DNA from: Chara braunii
Lineage: Eukaryota; Streptophyta; Charophyceae; Charales; Characeae
Reading direction: 5' to 3'
NCBI GenBank assembly: GCA_003427395.1
Contig: BFEA01000182.1
Span: 2,586,549 to 2,618,534 of the forward strand
Length of the DNA: 31,986 bases
The position numbers and the translations under genes are program-made. The notes under the pieces are model-generated. The model had not been told where the DNA came from, made no database searches, and saw only the letters and a list, made by a program, of their open reading frames with translations. How positions within the stretch are numbered: the first letter of the stretch is position 1; each line of letters opens with the position of its first letter. Positions 9,333-18,454 of this stretch are shown here, piece after piece.

Positions 9333-10589
9333 TTATCGCAGATATTTCAACAAACCGGGGTACGTCGAGGAAAGAAGCTCTCTCCAAGGACCGCCGGTTA
9401 CTCTAGCAAACTTTGCTAGAGCACCGAGAGAGACCTCCGGGGGGTACCCCCGGAGGCGAGATTCAAAAACCGTGGCCGTGATCGCAGCTAAAGTCGCCAA
9501 TCTGTAGTACCTCAGAAAGCTTGCAAAGAGAGTAGCCTTCTTCACGATCTTCCTCGAGAAGGATGCAAAATCCTGCATAGACTGGATCCGAATAGTTCCG
9601 TCCTCCATCAGCGATATGTGGTTTCTTGAGCGGGGAAAGACGTGAATCGTCACTGGTCCGGGTGAAACAATAATTCGTGTTCCCAAGAAATCAAATGAAT
9701 TATTTCCCTCGTCTTTTCTTACCAGCTTCAAATTGCAATCATAGCAACCTTCGAAAGTTTCCATAATATTCTCAGCTTTGGTACGCGAACTTGCTCGTTG
9801 CAAGTTGCATGCTACAAATATCGTGACATCATCAATCATTCTGATTCCTCTCACAAGTTCTTTGTCATTCCCCAGCCCCGCAAGGAAATCACTCTCCGTC
9901 TTGGCACACACCAAACATGCTAAGGCCGGGCTGGAGCTCTGACCCATCAGAATCCCAAATTGCTGTTTCAAAACCTCTCCCGCACTCCGCACGTAGGTAT
10001 TCTCCAGCTCGAACTCCACCCCTCTCTCGATCAAACCGAATGTCAGGAGCACAAAGCCCTCCTACTTCCTTCTAACTCTAGCCAAGGCACAGATCTTTCC
10101 TCGCCTGCTCACCTGTACCCCTAGCATCCCTCTATCCTTACGGTACTCAATTAACCGCCTGACCGCATAGAGTACCGTCTGATGCGACAGTTTTGCAAAC
10201 ATGTTTTTAATATCATAACTCTTGGCTAGAGCATCCCCCTCCTTCTTCCTCAAATATCCTTGTATCTTTTCACATCTCTCGCGCAAAAGATCCATGGACT
10301 TGAGATCAAAGTGGATATTCCCACTCAGACCCAGCATCATGTATCTGATTGCACGACCCACACGAGCGCCTGCTAACCTGGCAGGATCATGAACCGCCGG
10401 AGAGATTGGCCGCCATCTCTCCAAATCCTTATCTTTAGGCAACACATACGCTTGTCCAATCTTCCCACCCGTTCCCCACATCGCGGTTACATCAATGCCC
10501 TTCCGTCTGTACTCGGATCTCATACCCGCCAAAATCTGAGACTCTGATTCCATAACTGGTACGAAACTGTGGTTCCAATTGAATGTCAT
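9333..10589 (-). pseudogene. PLE ORF2, reverse transcriptase half
   Basis: Reads on the minus strand from MTFNWNHSF. RT motifs in order are: KDKDLERWRPISP (residues 52-64), motif A SYDIKNMFAKL (Asp126), then a single TAG at 10064-10062 (between RRK and EGF), LENTYVRSAGEV, motif B FGILMGQSSSPALA, motif C IRMIDDVTIF (Asp-Asp), and a motif D/E region NSFDFLGTRI. The C-terminal ~28 codons (from about LGALAKFARV) lie inside the pseudo-LTR. Catalytic aspartates are retained; the only break in this half is the TAG. The frame is +1 relative to the GIY-YIG half, with the sequence TAAAATG at the junction (10593-10587). RT copies the element RNA, probably priming on target DNA nicked by the GIY-YIG nuclease. 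Confidence 0.85.
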
Positions 10590-10590
10590 T

Positions 10591-12156
10591 TTACACGAAT
10601 GCAGATATAGTACGGGGCAGATTACCGAAAGTCGCCCATGGATTGCGATCTATTGGAACTCTCACAAGCCCTTCCAAAGTGCCGACCCAACGAGAAGTTT
10701 CTCGACACGTCATGGCCTGAGTACCTTCACAGATCCTTCTGTTTAAACAGCGGAGCAGATCCGATCGATCTATCTGCAGATGCCGCCCATCACTCCACGT
10801 CTTCAGGGCCGTCAAGATGCACTGCAGCAGATGATCAATCGACAATTTGTGACCAGTTGTCACGTTCTTGGAGTTCTTCAGAAATGAAGGAAAACTCGGA
10901 ACATCACCTAATCTCGTTTTAACGTAGCCACCGGACCACGACAAATCATACGCAGAGCATGTACATTCACACGAGCTAGCCTCTGCGTACTCCCATTGGT
11001 TGTGTAGTATCGAGGCAACGGATACATTCCTCCTGAACACTACCTGTACCCTCTGCGCCACAAAGGCTGCGAGGTGCGGATCAGCAATGGTCCTGCACAC
11101 CACTGACGAGGTAAGAATCCGGACCTCGCGGTTATCAACATTCAACGAGAAAGGTACTTTAACATATGGTCTCCTCCTCACGTCTATGTTGAAACGAGCT
11201 CGGATGACTTTCGCCAATGTGTTCTTCAATGTGTTCCTCGTCTTCAACTGCCCGAATAAACCGGCTGTCCTGTGTAACGCCAACAACTCAGCTGAGTTCT
11301 TCCGGTAGATCTCTCTGATTCTCCAAGGAAAACGCAATAGATCCCGTAGAACATACCGCCTATGTTCTACACTTGATGAATGCACCTGGATTCGTGCCAT
11401 ACGAAAAGTCCCGCCCTTCTCCAACATTCGCCTCATATCCTTGATCTTCCTGTTCTGACCTCCCACCAAACTGACACTCTCCCCCACCTTGAATCTTACT
11501 ATCCTCCACTTATCCGCCCACACCTTACCCCCACTTGATTCCAGATCGTGTCCTGGGATCAGATTCTTAATCGTGTCGATGATGGATATCTTCCCATTGA
11601 AACTAATCATCCTTCCCTGGCGTTTGAATTTCCCTCTCCTCCCTCTCTCCCTCTTTCCCTTTCTTCTCTTCTTCTTCCCCACCTCCCCCCTCCCTTGAGT
11701 ATTCAAAGCAGGGCAGTACTTACGGATCAAAAATTTCTCCCAACATAACGGATCTGCGACTCTTCCTGGTACTGGAATCACCAAATACTTCTCCCACCCA
11801 AAGGTTCTCAACCATGCGTGCAATTTGGGTGCACAACCAAAATCGCCTTCCACAGCATGCTTGATATGTTCCACCCATCTCATATGTATCCTTCTCGTTG
11901 TACATCCGACGTAGGAGTGACGACACCATGGACTAACCAACACGTACACCCCCGTGTCCCTGACCGACAGGTTGCCTGTGTCGGCTTCTACCAAACTAAC
12001 CCATTTCCTTGCCCATCGGAATCCACCATTGATAACTGCTATCAAAAACATCCTCAGGATAACATCTTCGCCATGCAGATCCATAGGTTGAGGTCGCTCA
12101 TTACACGTATCCCTCCTCCTTCTCATCAACCACTTTAGCGATTGCAAAGGATCCAT
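10591..12156 (-). CDS. PLE ORF2, N-terminal GIY-YIG endonuclease and CxC finger half
   Basis: 521 codons from the ATG at 12156, starting 10 bases after the ORF1 stop. The GIY-YIG nuclease occupies roughly residues 67-155: GVY at 69-71, YVG at 82-84, Arg88/89, His97, Glu140 and Asn152, so the expected catalytic set is present. A basic Lys/Arg block follows (159-182), possibly a nuclear localisation or nucleic-acid binding stretch. Then comes a long helical linker and the zinc-binding-like motif SCECTCSAYDL (Cys396, 398, 400) with GHKL (His436), matching the CxC motif of permuted PLEs. It ends at TAA 10593-10591 just before the RT frame. The two halves were probably one protein: the RT frame reads in from upstream without a stop here, so a one-base indel would join them. 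Confidence 0.85.
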   Translation of the reverse strand: MDPLQSLKWLMRRRRDTCNERPQPMDLHGEDVILRMFLIAVINGGFRWARKWVSLVEADTGNLSVRDTGVYVLVSPWCRHSYVGCTTRRIHMRWVEHIKHAVEGDFGCAPKLHAWLRTFGWEKYLVIPVPGRVADPLCWEKFLIRKYCPALNTQGRGEVGKKKRRKGKRERGRRGKFKRQGRMISFNGKISIIDTIKNLIPGHDLESSGGKVWADKWRIVRFKVGESVSLVGGQNRKIKDMRRMLEKGGTFRMARIQVHSSSVEHRRYVLRDLLRFPWRIREIYRKNSAELLALHRTAGLFGQLKTRNTLKNTLAKVIRARFNIDVRRRPYVKVPFSLNVDNREVRILTSSVVCRTIADPHLAAFVAQRVQVVFRRNVSVASILHNQWEYAEASSCECTCSAYDLSWSGGYVKTRLGDVPSFPSFLKNSKNVTTGHKLSIDHLLQCILTALKTWSDGRHLQIDRSDLLRCLNRRICEGTQAMTCRETSRWVGTLEGLVRVPIDRNPWATFGNLPRTISAFV

Positions 12157-12166
12157 GTTATCTTAT

Positions 12167-13090
12167 TCACCTACCTGCCAACGGCGAAAGCTGTGCTGCC
12201 TCTCCGTCGTACGCAAACTTCATCCTGCACTTCACGAGTTCTCCGATTGCAGTCTCGCGTTTGGTCCACTCGATCCCTTCAGAGTTACAAAGATCCCTCG
12301 GCTCCGGAATTTTTTTCGCAGAGAACTTGCGATGCAGCTCAAGCGCAAAGTCAAGAATTTCACCTGCTCCACGGTTTTGGCTTGGCGGGGTCCGTACCTC
12401 ATCGTCACGTTCTTCAACGATAATAGGCGCAGGTTGAGTACCTCTCCTCGGCACTTTCGACACCCTCATCTCACGCTCCTCCTTCCTCTTCTTACCTTTC
12501 CTCCTCTCAATCGCCTCGATCAACCTTCCTGCTTAGTCCTTCACTTCCTCACTCTCGTTATCTAACTCTTCCAGATAGCTAGTGAACTCTTTCAACATCC
12601 TCGCCTTAGTGGTAGGTGACTTTTTTTTTACCAGTACTGGAGGGTCACTCGCCGTCTTCGTGTGCTGTGAAAGAAGCCTAATCAACCTGGCTTCCAAACG
12701 AGCTTCCCTTGCATCAGCATCTCTCAGCCTATCCGCTTCCTTTCTGTCCTCCTCTTCTTTCCTCCTTCTATCCTCCAATTCCTTCTCCCGCTTCTCGTCC
12801 TCTAACTTCTGTTTCCAAATCTTCTTCCGAAAATATTCTCTCATCTCACTGGTCTCCTCGTCATTCTGTCCCTGCATATACGTTGGTGCGAGGGGAGGAG
12901 GAGGAGGAGGGGGAGGGGGAGGGGGAGGGGGGCCCTGCGGTCTTCCACTTGCTGCACTCCAGCAATTTCTTGCGTAATGGCCGCTTTTTTCGCATAAGTA
13001 ACATATTACCACCACTGGTTGGTTACCAGGTGGGATTACTGCGCCGTATACTAGCGCAGGTACCATACCAAACGGCGTCTGATTAGCCAT
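12167..13090 (-). pseudogene. PLE ORF1, CCHC zinc-knuckle gag-like protein
   Basis: 308-codon frame interrupted once by TAA (12535-12533). The CCHC knuckle is at residues 30-43 (CYLCEKSGHYARNC, CX2CX4HX4C), followed by polyproline at about 54-66, then a strongly charged Glu/Lys/Arg coiled-coil (about 75-150) and a Lys-rich stretch. After the stop, a C-terminal module with LHRKFSAKKIPEPRDLCNSE and KRETAIGELVKCRMKF resembles a helix-extension-helix SAP-like fold. This looks like an RNA- and DNA-binding chaperone analogous to gag. It lies directly 5' of ORF2 on the same strand and inside the pseudo-LTRs, so I treat it as part of the element. It could instead be a host-derived or other-element gag captured by it. 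Confidence 0.7.
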
Positions 13091-13813
13091 CTGACCTCCT
13101 CAGTTCCTCTCTCCTTCTCCTTCTTCTTCTATCTTTTATGATACACCCGATGCTATACACTCTCCCCAATATATCTTCAAGACCTGAGTATACCTCTTCC
13201 TTCGATGCTGATCCTGGAAATTATAATGCTACTAAAACCAACGGCGTCAACTGATACTGAATCAAACTCTGAAATTCCAACCACTACCTTTCTAATTCCG
13301 TATCCATAAAATTACTACCCGATATACCCCACTTGCTAAGTACTGAGAGAGATAAGTATACGAGCTTCGAAACGCCACACCTGTCCGTCCAACCGACCAC
13401 ACACAACTTGGATCAACACACATCCACACAACAGAGTCGTTAACAACGCGCTAGCTGCCTTAAACCATCCGGCACACGGTAACTTCCAAGCTCTCATAAC
13501 TGATGGTACGAAGATGATCACGCTTCCTCCATACAATGCTGCCTTCCCACAATAAACGCTCCCACACTAAAACATCCGCCATGCACAGCTCCAAGCACCT
13601 ACCTATACGGGTTTGCCGTACATGTGATGATGATCGGCGTCGCACCAGGGGAGTCCTCACGTAGTAGTCGTGTCGACCACCCAAAAGGGGAGGTAGAACC
13701 CACAAATGCACGAAGTGCACCTTAAGCACAAGCGGTTATCAGATAGCTGAAAATTCAGGAATAAAAATTCTGAAGTGAGAGTTTTTGGCAGTCTGAAAAT
13801 CCTGAATGGTTCT
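13091..13813 (-). other. PLE leader, distal part
   Basis: Between ORF1 and the foldback cluster. No coding signal is supported on either strand. A pyrimidine-rich CCTTCTTCTTC-type stretch precedes the ORF1 start. Confidence 0.4.
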
Positions 13814-14129
13814 GAAGTGGTGAAAGGTCCGAAGACCCTGAAAACCACCTATTTAGGCAGGCTGCATCCTGAAGTGGTGAAGGGTGTCCTGAAGTGGTCA
13901 AGTGAGAGTTTTGGACAGTCCGAAGACCATAAAAACCACCCTTCACCACTTCAGGATGATGCCTTCCTAGAGAGGTGGTTTTCAGGGTCTTCGGAGGTTT
14001 CACCACTTCAGGACCATTTAGGATTTTCAGACCTGAATGGTCCTGAAGTGGTAAAAGGTCCGAAGACCCTGAAAACCACCTGTTTAGGCAGGCTGCATCC
14101 GTAAGTGGTGAAGTGTCTTCTGAAGTGGT
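13814..14129. repeat. Three-unit foldback repeat in the PLE leader
   Basis: A ~65-bp unit containing GGTCCGAAGACCCTGAAAAC and AGGCAGGCTGCATCC occurs directly at about 13814-13880 and 14045-14113, and in inverted form at about 13944-14010. The core GAAGTGGT (or ACCACTTC) occurs at 13814, 13871, 13891, 13945 (inverted), 14002 (inverted), 14045 and 14122. In RNA the middle unit could pair with either neighbour, giving two mutually exclusive hairpins. Confidence 0.85.
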
Positions 14130-14215
14130 GATGAAAAATACGACTGTTGTTAACCTTTTCTCACCTTAAGTAGTCACCGTATCGATGCCAAACACCACGG
14201 TTACCCCGCTAAAAG

Positions 14216-15545
14216 AGATACAAGAAGGCAAGGCCAGCATGGACGAGAGAGAGAGAAAAAAAAAAAAGGACCACGACAGAGAAAGGACAACCGCGCAAAT
14301 CCTCTGTACTCCAAAAAACGTTCAGCTCAATAAAGACAGTATACAACCGAAAGATCTTCAATAACGCACTACACCGCACGTCGCCCCGACGCGTTTCGTC
14401 GCCTGCGTGTAAGGCAAACTCCTCAGGGGGCTTGCTAACTCACATCCGCTGAACTTTCCATCACCAAGTGTGGTATGATCGGCTCCATTTGAACCTTATA
14501 TACTGGTATCTCTCCGCTCGTCAACCCTTAACTCTCAAAGCACCCTTCCTACTTCGCACAGTAGCTACACCACTCTTCTATTCACGAATGTTCCCAAAAC
14601 GATTCTCTAGACTAAGTATCAAACTGTGTTACCTCTTTGATCATAAATACGGTGTTGTCGCGTCTCTACTGTTACCAAAAAAACTCCCACCAAACATTTG
14701 AAAACTCCCGCGCTACCACAACCCAAGATACTTATCATAGCCATATTTAGCCTATTTCCCGAAGAATCTCATCTGACCATGCCATAAAAACAGATGTGAA
14801 AACCCATTATTAGAGACAAAGAAAATACAAAACACCCGTTTTGTCCAGAAACGAAAATCGATCCTGATCTGCACATGTGATCACGCTCAAAGTACTCACG
14901 GCGGAATCCCAGTATTGGAGAAAAACCAAAAGTATGAACTTTCTCAAAAGGTCAGGAATCTCGAAATATCTTCAAATGTCCCTCGCCAAACACCGGCAGC
15001 GTGGTAAGCGGGCTCATTCACCAGACTACAAGCTATAAAATCCGAAAATCCTAAAAAGGGCAAAGAAATACCAAACGCTATGAATTCAAAATTGACATCC
15101 GATCATAAGACAAGAAATTCGAGAATCCTTCAAAAATAAACGAAAATTTCAAACGACTAAAACTGATAAATCCGAAAATCCTAAACAATAAATAAACGGA
15201 AACTCCAAACGACATAAAAGCGTCAGAACACAAATCGTGTCCATTAGTCTGAATGTGGATATCCGTTCGTCTCAGTGCAGATCGCTCTAAGCGCCATTCC
15301 TCCCGCTCGTTACCTTTGTCCTGATACCACCCAATTTGCTATCGTATGACCAGATGCGTGTAGTAGATCTCAAAAGAAAAAACAATCCACATGCTTCATT
15401 TCTATCGAAAATGTCATAGTATCTGCATGCAAAAACGGACATGGTACAAACCCAGCATTATCGCAGATATTTCGACAAACCGGGGTACGCCGAGGAGAGA
15501 AGCTCTCTCCAGGGACCGCAGGTTACTCTAGCAAACTTTGCTAAA

Positions 15546-15548
<3 letters not shown>
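14216..15548 (-). repeat. 5' pseudo-LTR of the PLE, truncated
   Basis: Direct repeat of 7983-9425. On the minus strand it starts within the ORF2 C-terminal codons (ALAKFARVTCGPWRELLSSA) right after (GA)n, then runs through the 3' UTR equivalent and hammerhead. This is the usual PLE arrangement in which a partial copy lies upstream and may supply the promoter. Confidence 0.9.
14383..14431 (-). ncRNA. Type I hammerhead ribozyme in the 5' pseudo-LTR
   Basis: Stem I GCCCC (14431-14427) pairs fully with GGGGC (14387-14383). Core CUGAGGA, stem II GU(U)UGCC with GGCGAC, GAAA (14397-14394), stem III ACGCGU and cleavage base C at 14388. Relative to the other copy, differences in stems I and II keep or improve pairing here (full stem I; G-C instead of G-U at the base of stem II). 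It lies 6222 bp from the 3' hammerhead. Confidence 0.85.

Positions 15549-15616
<68 letters not shown>
15549..15616. repeat. (GA)n microsatellite at the 5' junction of the PLE
   Basis: Pure GA run starting exactly where pseudo-LTR homology ends. The full-length copy has a short CGAGAGAGAC at this point, so the tract could be target DNA joined by microhomology, or an expansion of that motif. Confidence 0.95.
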
Positions 15617-15617
<1 letters not shown>

Positions 15618-16552
15618 GATGAGCGTAGAACCTCTACTGAGACTGTCAACTCTGAGCGAGCTTTGTCTAACCTGATCGAGGAGGATGTATACTGGTGTAT
15701 AGGAGAGAAACGGGACGGTGAGAAGGGAAAATAAGATTGGTAAGGGCGTTAATGTCAACTTTGCGCCGTTGGAACGACATTAAAAGACTGTCTCAGAGGG
15801 TCTTACCGACTTCCGTTCCTGGAACAAGAGTTGTTGTGAGTTAATGCACGTGAGGCAGATGACACGAGCGTGAGCATACTGTGGGGATCACACTACCAAG
15901 CTCTTGCGGTGTAAATAGCCAACACGGAGGCCAGTAAAGTGTCTGCCGCTCGAAGACGGGCTCTGGGTCTGATAACATTGTTGATCAGATGACGTGTCCA
16001 TCCTGCTGAGTACCAGACGGATGGGGTAAGAAGAAGGGATTCGTTAAGGCGGCCGACCTGATCTGCTGCAGTTGGTGATAGGCGTCAACTAACTGTCATT
16101 CAAGGCTTGAGAACGACTCAGACGGCCAAATTCAGAGTTAGTGTCTACTCAAGCCTGTTATTTAGCAGTGAACGGTAGGTGCATATATCAAGATCGCAAC
16201 GTCTTCGAGAGACCGTGCAGTATTGGTTGTTCTTAGGATAACCCTAAACAGACTGAGCTCGTTTGACACTTAGTGAAACATTCAACGCCGATGCAGAGAC
16301 GTGAATGTTGTCATCATATGATCCATCAACCACTTCGCCCTATATTGTATGCGCTGAGTCTGAGCTCAGAGCCTTTCCTTAACACATGACAAGGGTGAAG
16401 AGGAGTGCCTAACGTTTAAGAAATTTGGCAGTTATTGGACGATCGGACTGACTTCTATGACCTTGACTAGAAGAATAACTTTCAACTCTGGGTGCATAGC
16501 TCACTGAGTTCATCTACAATCCATTTGTTTTCATCACTAGATCCGGAGAGGC
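15617..16552. other. No gene seen
   Basis: Unique-looking sequence flanking the PLE. No motif, repeat or long frame is supported. Confidence 0.5.
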
Positions 16553-16816
16553 TTGAGAGGAAACATGAAAAGATACGAGGTCTTTGTGCTAAAACACAGG
16601 GTTAACAGAGAGAAGAAAAAAGGATGGGAAGAAGAAGCAAGTAAAGATATGAAAAAACACAGATTAACTCAAAGAGAGTTTGCAGTCAGAACTGCGGGGG
16701 AGACAAAGCACATTGAGTATGTAATTTACTTTTACGGGCACGACAACAAATTGCACAGTATCAGTTCCTCACTGAAGACTGTGGAACAAACCAGAACAGA
16801 GCTCGCACGAACTTAA
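16553..16816 (+). CDS. Small charged protein, type II module (outlying copy)
   Basis: 87 codons, very rich in Lys/Glu/Arg. The C-terminal half (a VIYFYG-type strand followed by SLKTVEQTRTELART) resembles the end of the protein at 20928-21194 (a VYTLYV strand followed by RVEQTREERNEFVSLARR). I read it as a distant member of the same family. Function unknown. The similarity is short and judged by eye. Confidence 0.35.
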   Translation: MRGNMKRYEVFVLKHRVNREKKKGWEEEASKDMKKHRLTQREFAVRTAGETKHIEYVIYFYGHDNKLHSISSSLKTVEQTRTELART

Positions 16817-17047
16817 TAGTGCATGAATCTCCCTCCCAAAAGCCGTACCAGCGTCTGAACAACAAACACCCTTCATTGCCTTTTTGTTGTTCCATCTAGC
16901 AGTACCAGTGAATCGGCTGTTGGGTGGTTTAAAATACCAGTGAACTTTCGGACAATTTTCAGATAACACTCAGACAATTATCAGGCAGTCTTCAGGCAGA
17001 GTTCAAATGATAACTAAGGGTTTGTCCTTCTATTAATATTTGTTGTT

Positions 17048-17167
17048 CATCAGCAAGCAACAGTCAATTCAAATAGCAGCTGACATTCATCAACAAGCAA
17101 CAGTCAATTCAAACAGCAACAGACATTCATCAGCAAACAACAGTCAATTCAAACAGCAACAAACATT
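17048..17167. repeat. Three tandem 40-bp repeats
   Basis: Units at 17048, 17088 and 17128 share CAACAGTCAATTCAAA and end in a GACATT or AACATT variant. A fourth unit begins at 17168 but diverges after CATCA. The array lies 60 bp upstream of the ORF at 17227, so it may be leader or promoter sequence. Confidence 0.95.
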
Positions 17168-17226
17168 CATCACTCAAAATCCGTTTTTTATGCCTTCTAG
17201 CAGGAAGTACCTATCTGATTAAGCCC

Positions 17227-17727
17227 ATGAGAGAAATCAACCCCATTTCAGTCGAGCAGTCTGTCCTCGATAGTCTCAATCAGGTAGCCTCAAAAGAAAG
17301 TTTATCATACAGTTATGTCAAGATCGACGGCTTCAAGCTCGACGATCTGTCAATCTTCGTCGTTCTTACAGAGTTTGGAGGAGGTACAATCATGGACCTG
17401 CTGGTAAATCTGAGGAAAGGGAATGAGTCACATCCGCACTTTGACATAGTTTGGGTGACACCAGCGAGGTTCGTACAATGGAAAGTTGAGAGACTCAAAG
17501 GGGAATCAAAACTGGTCTACAGCTTTGGCCCCAAACTCTTTACAGATTACCCCAAACCTCCGGTTCCTTACTACTTCACTGACGGATCATGTTGGGGTGA
17601 CCTTGTAGACCTAGCCAAGAGGTGCATCTCCCCTGCAGTGGTCGATTACGAAGCAGTGACTGAGCCATCTGAATTCCATCATCTCAGACGAGGTATCTTC
17701 TCTCGACCATATCTTCCTACAATATGA
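17227..17727 (+). CDS. Unknown protein, type I module (copy A)
   Basis: Open 166-codon frame. The N-terminal part (SVLDSLNQVASKESLSYSYV, then alternating hydrophobic strands) and the distal PPVPYYFTDGSCWGDLVDLA segment have the same layout as the proteins at 19225 and 19622: Leu-rich helix, two beta-like strands, charged middle, then a proline-aromatic turn followed by a W and a helix. It is the best-preserved reading frame of the family. No known domain is recognised. It lies upstream of the MITE-like element and the primer binding site that precede the other copies. Confidence 0.5.
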   Translation: MREINPISVEQSVLDSLNQVASKESLSYSYVKIDGFKLDDLSIFVVLTEFGGGTIMDLLVNLRKGNESHPHFDIVWVTPARFVQWKVERLKGESKLVYSFGPKLFTDYPKPPVPYYFTDGSCWGDLVDLAKRCISPAVVDYEAVTEPSEFHHLRRGIFSRPYLPTI

Positions 17728-18025
17728 GAGGAGTTTTATGCCATGGTTGATTTCCACATCATGGGACTTGGATGAAAATGCTCAGAGCTTGCAGGCTTCA
17801 GATGGCTCTACATACAGAGGTCACAACCTCAGATAGTACGGAGACATGGCAAGAAGCCCAAAGGACAGATAGCAAAATGAGAAATTGAGTGTGAAGTTCA
17901 GAGGGACGAGTGAGGACTCTTGATTGGTGTTGGTCATGCTCTTTTCTATATGTACTTCCTGAGACTATAATGAGTTCTCATTCTTCCCTCATTCATTTGA
18001 CTTCAACAGAAAAATTTCCCTAAAT
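17728..18025. other. No gene seen
   Basis: Short spacer with no recognisable feature, becoming AT-rich toward the MITE-like repeat. Confidence 0.4.
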
Positions 18026-18454
18026 TAAATAATCATTCTATACTAGAATTACATTCTAAATTTTAAATTTTCATTCCATCTTAAAAAATATCATTTCAAT
18101 TTTAAAATTTTCGTCTTATTTGAAAATTTTCCTTCCTCGAATGGGGTATCCCTTCTTATTTGAACTGAACGTTAGAGATGAAATGAAATTCTTGATGAGT
18201 TCATGAAATATTTTAATTGGACTGTCGTTCTAAGTAAGGATTTTCAGTCATAAATAAGGTCATCCAATCTAAATTAGAAGATATTTGTTGTAGTAGAATG
18301 AAAGTTTAATTAAAACATTTCATAAACTCATCCAGACTTTCATTCCATCTTGAACAAATAGATGTAGTTGGAAGGGAAAACTCATATTTAGACGGGAACT
18401 TATCAAATTAAACTGAAAATTTTAGAATGGGACGAACATTGGAATGATAATTTA
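18026..18454. mobile_element. AT-rich foldback, MITE-like
   Basis: The ends read TAAATAATCATTCTA and, in reverse complement, TAAATTATCATTCCA. Inside, 18194-18218 and 18308-18332 are inverted with 23 of 25 matches. Intermediate parts match more loosely, so the whole resembles an old non-autonomous inverted-repeat element of about 430 bp. A target-site duplication is not clear. Confidence 0.5.

Larger units (their letters stand above)
7983..9425 (-). repeat. 3' pseudo-LTR of the PLE
   Basis: Direct repeat of 14216-15548, roughly 95% identical by eye. It spans the last ~28 codons of ORF2, the 3' UTR, the hammerhead and the A-rich/GA-rich 3' end. It is longer than the other copy mainly because of the 96-base duplication around the N at 8346. 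With that removed, the two copies are about 1346 and 1333 bases. Confidence 0.9.
7983..15548 (-). mobile_element. Penelope-like retroelement, permuted GIY-YIG type
   Basis: Minus-strand order is: partial pseudo-LTR (15548-14216), leader (14215-13091), ORF1 (13090-12167), ORF2 with GIY-YIG then RT (12156-9333), and full pseudo-LTR (about 9425-7983). Canonical Penelope elements have the endonuclease after the RT. Here GIY-YIG precedes the CxC finger and RT, the arrangement described for the Naiad/Chlamys clade in green algae and invertebrates. Direct pseudo-LTRs containing hammerhead ribozymes are a PLE hallmark. Breaks seen are one frame change and one TAG in ORF2 and one TAA in ORF1. The 5' pseudo-LTR ends inside the ORF2 3' coding region, at a (GA)n tract. 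Confidence 0.85.

Noticed and set aside
15441-15758. ORFs across the 15549-15616 tract
   Set aside because: They join the tail of the ORF2 fragment or unrelated flank to a dinucleotide run.
17048-17167. CRISPR-like array
   Set aside because: The 40-bp units are directly adjacent, with no spacers, in eukaryotic DNA.
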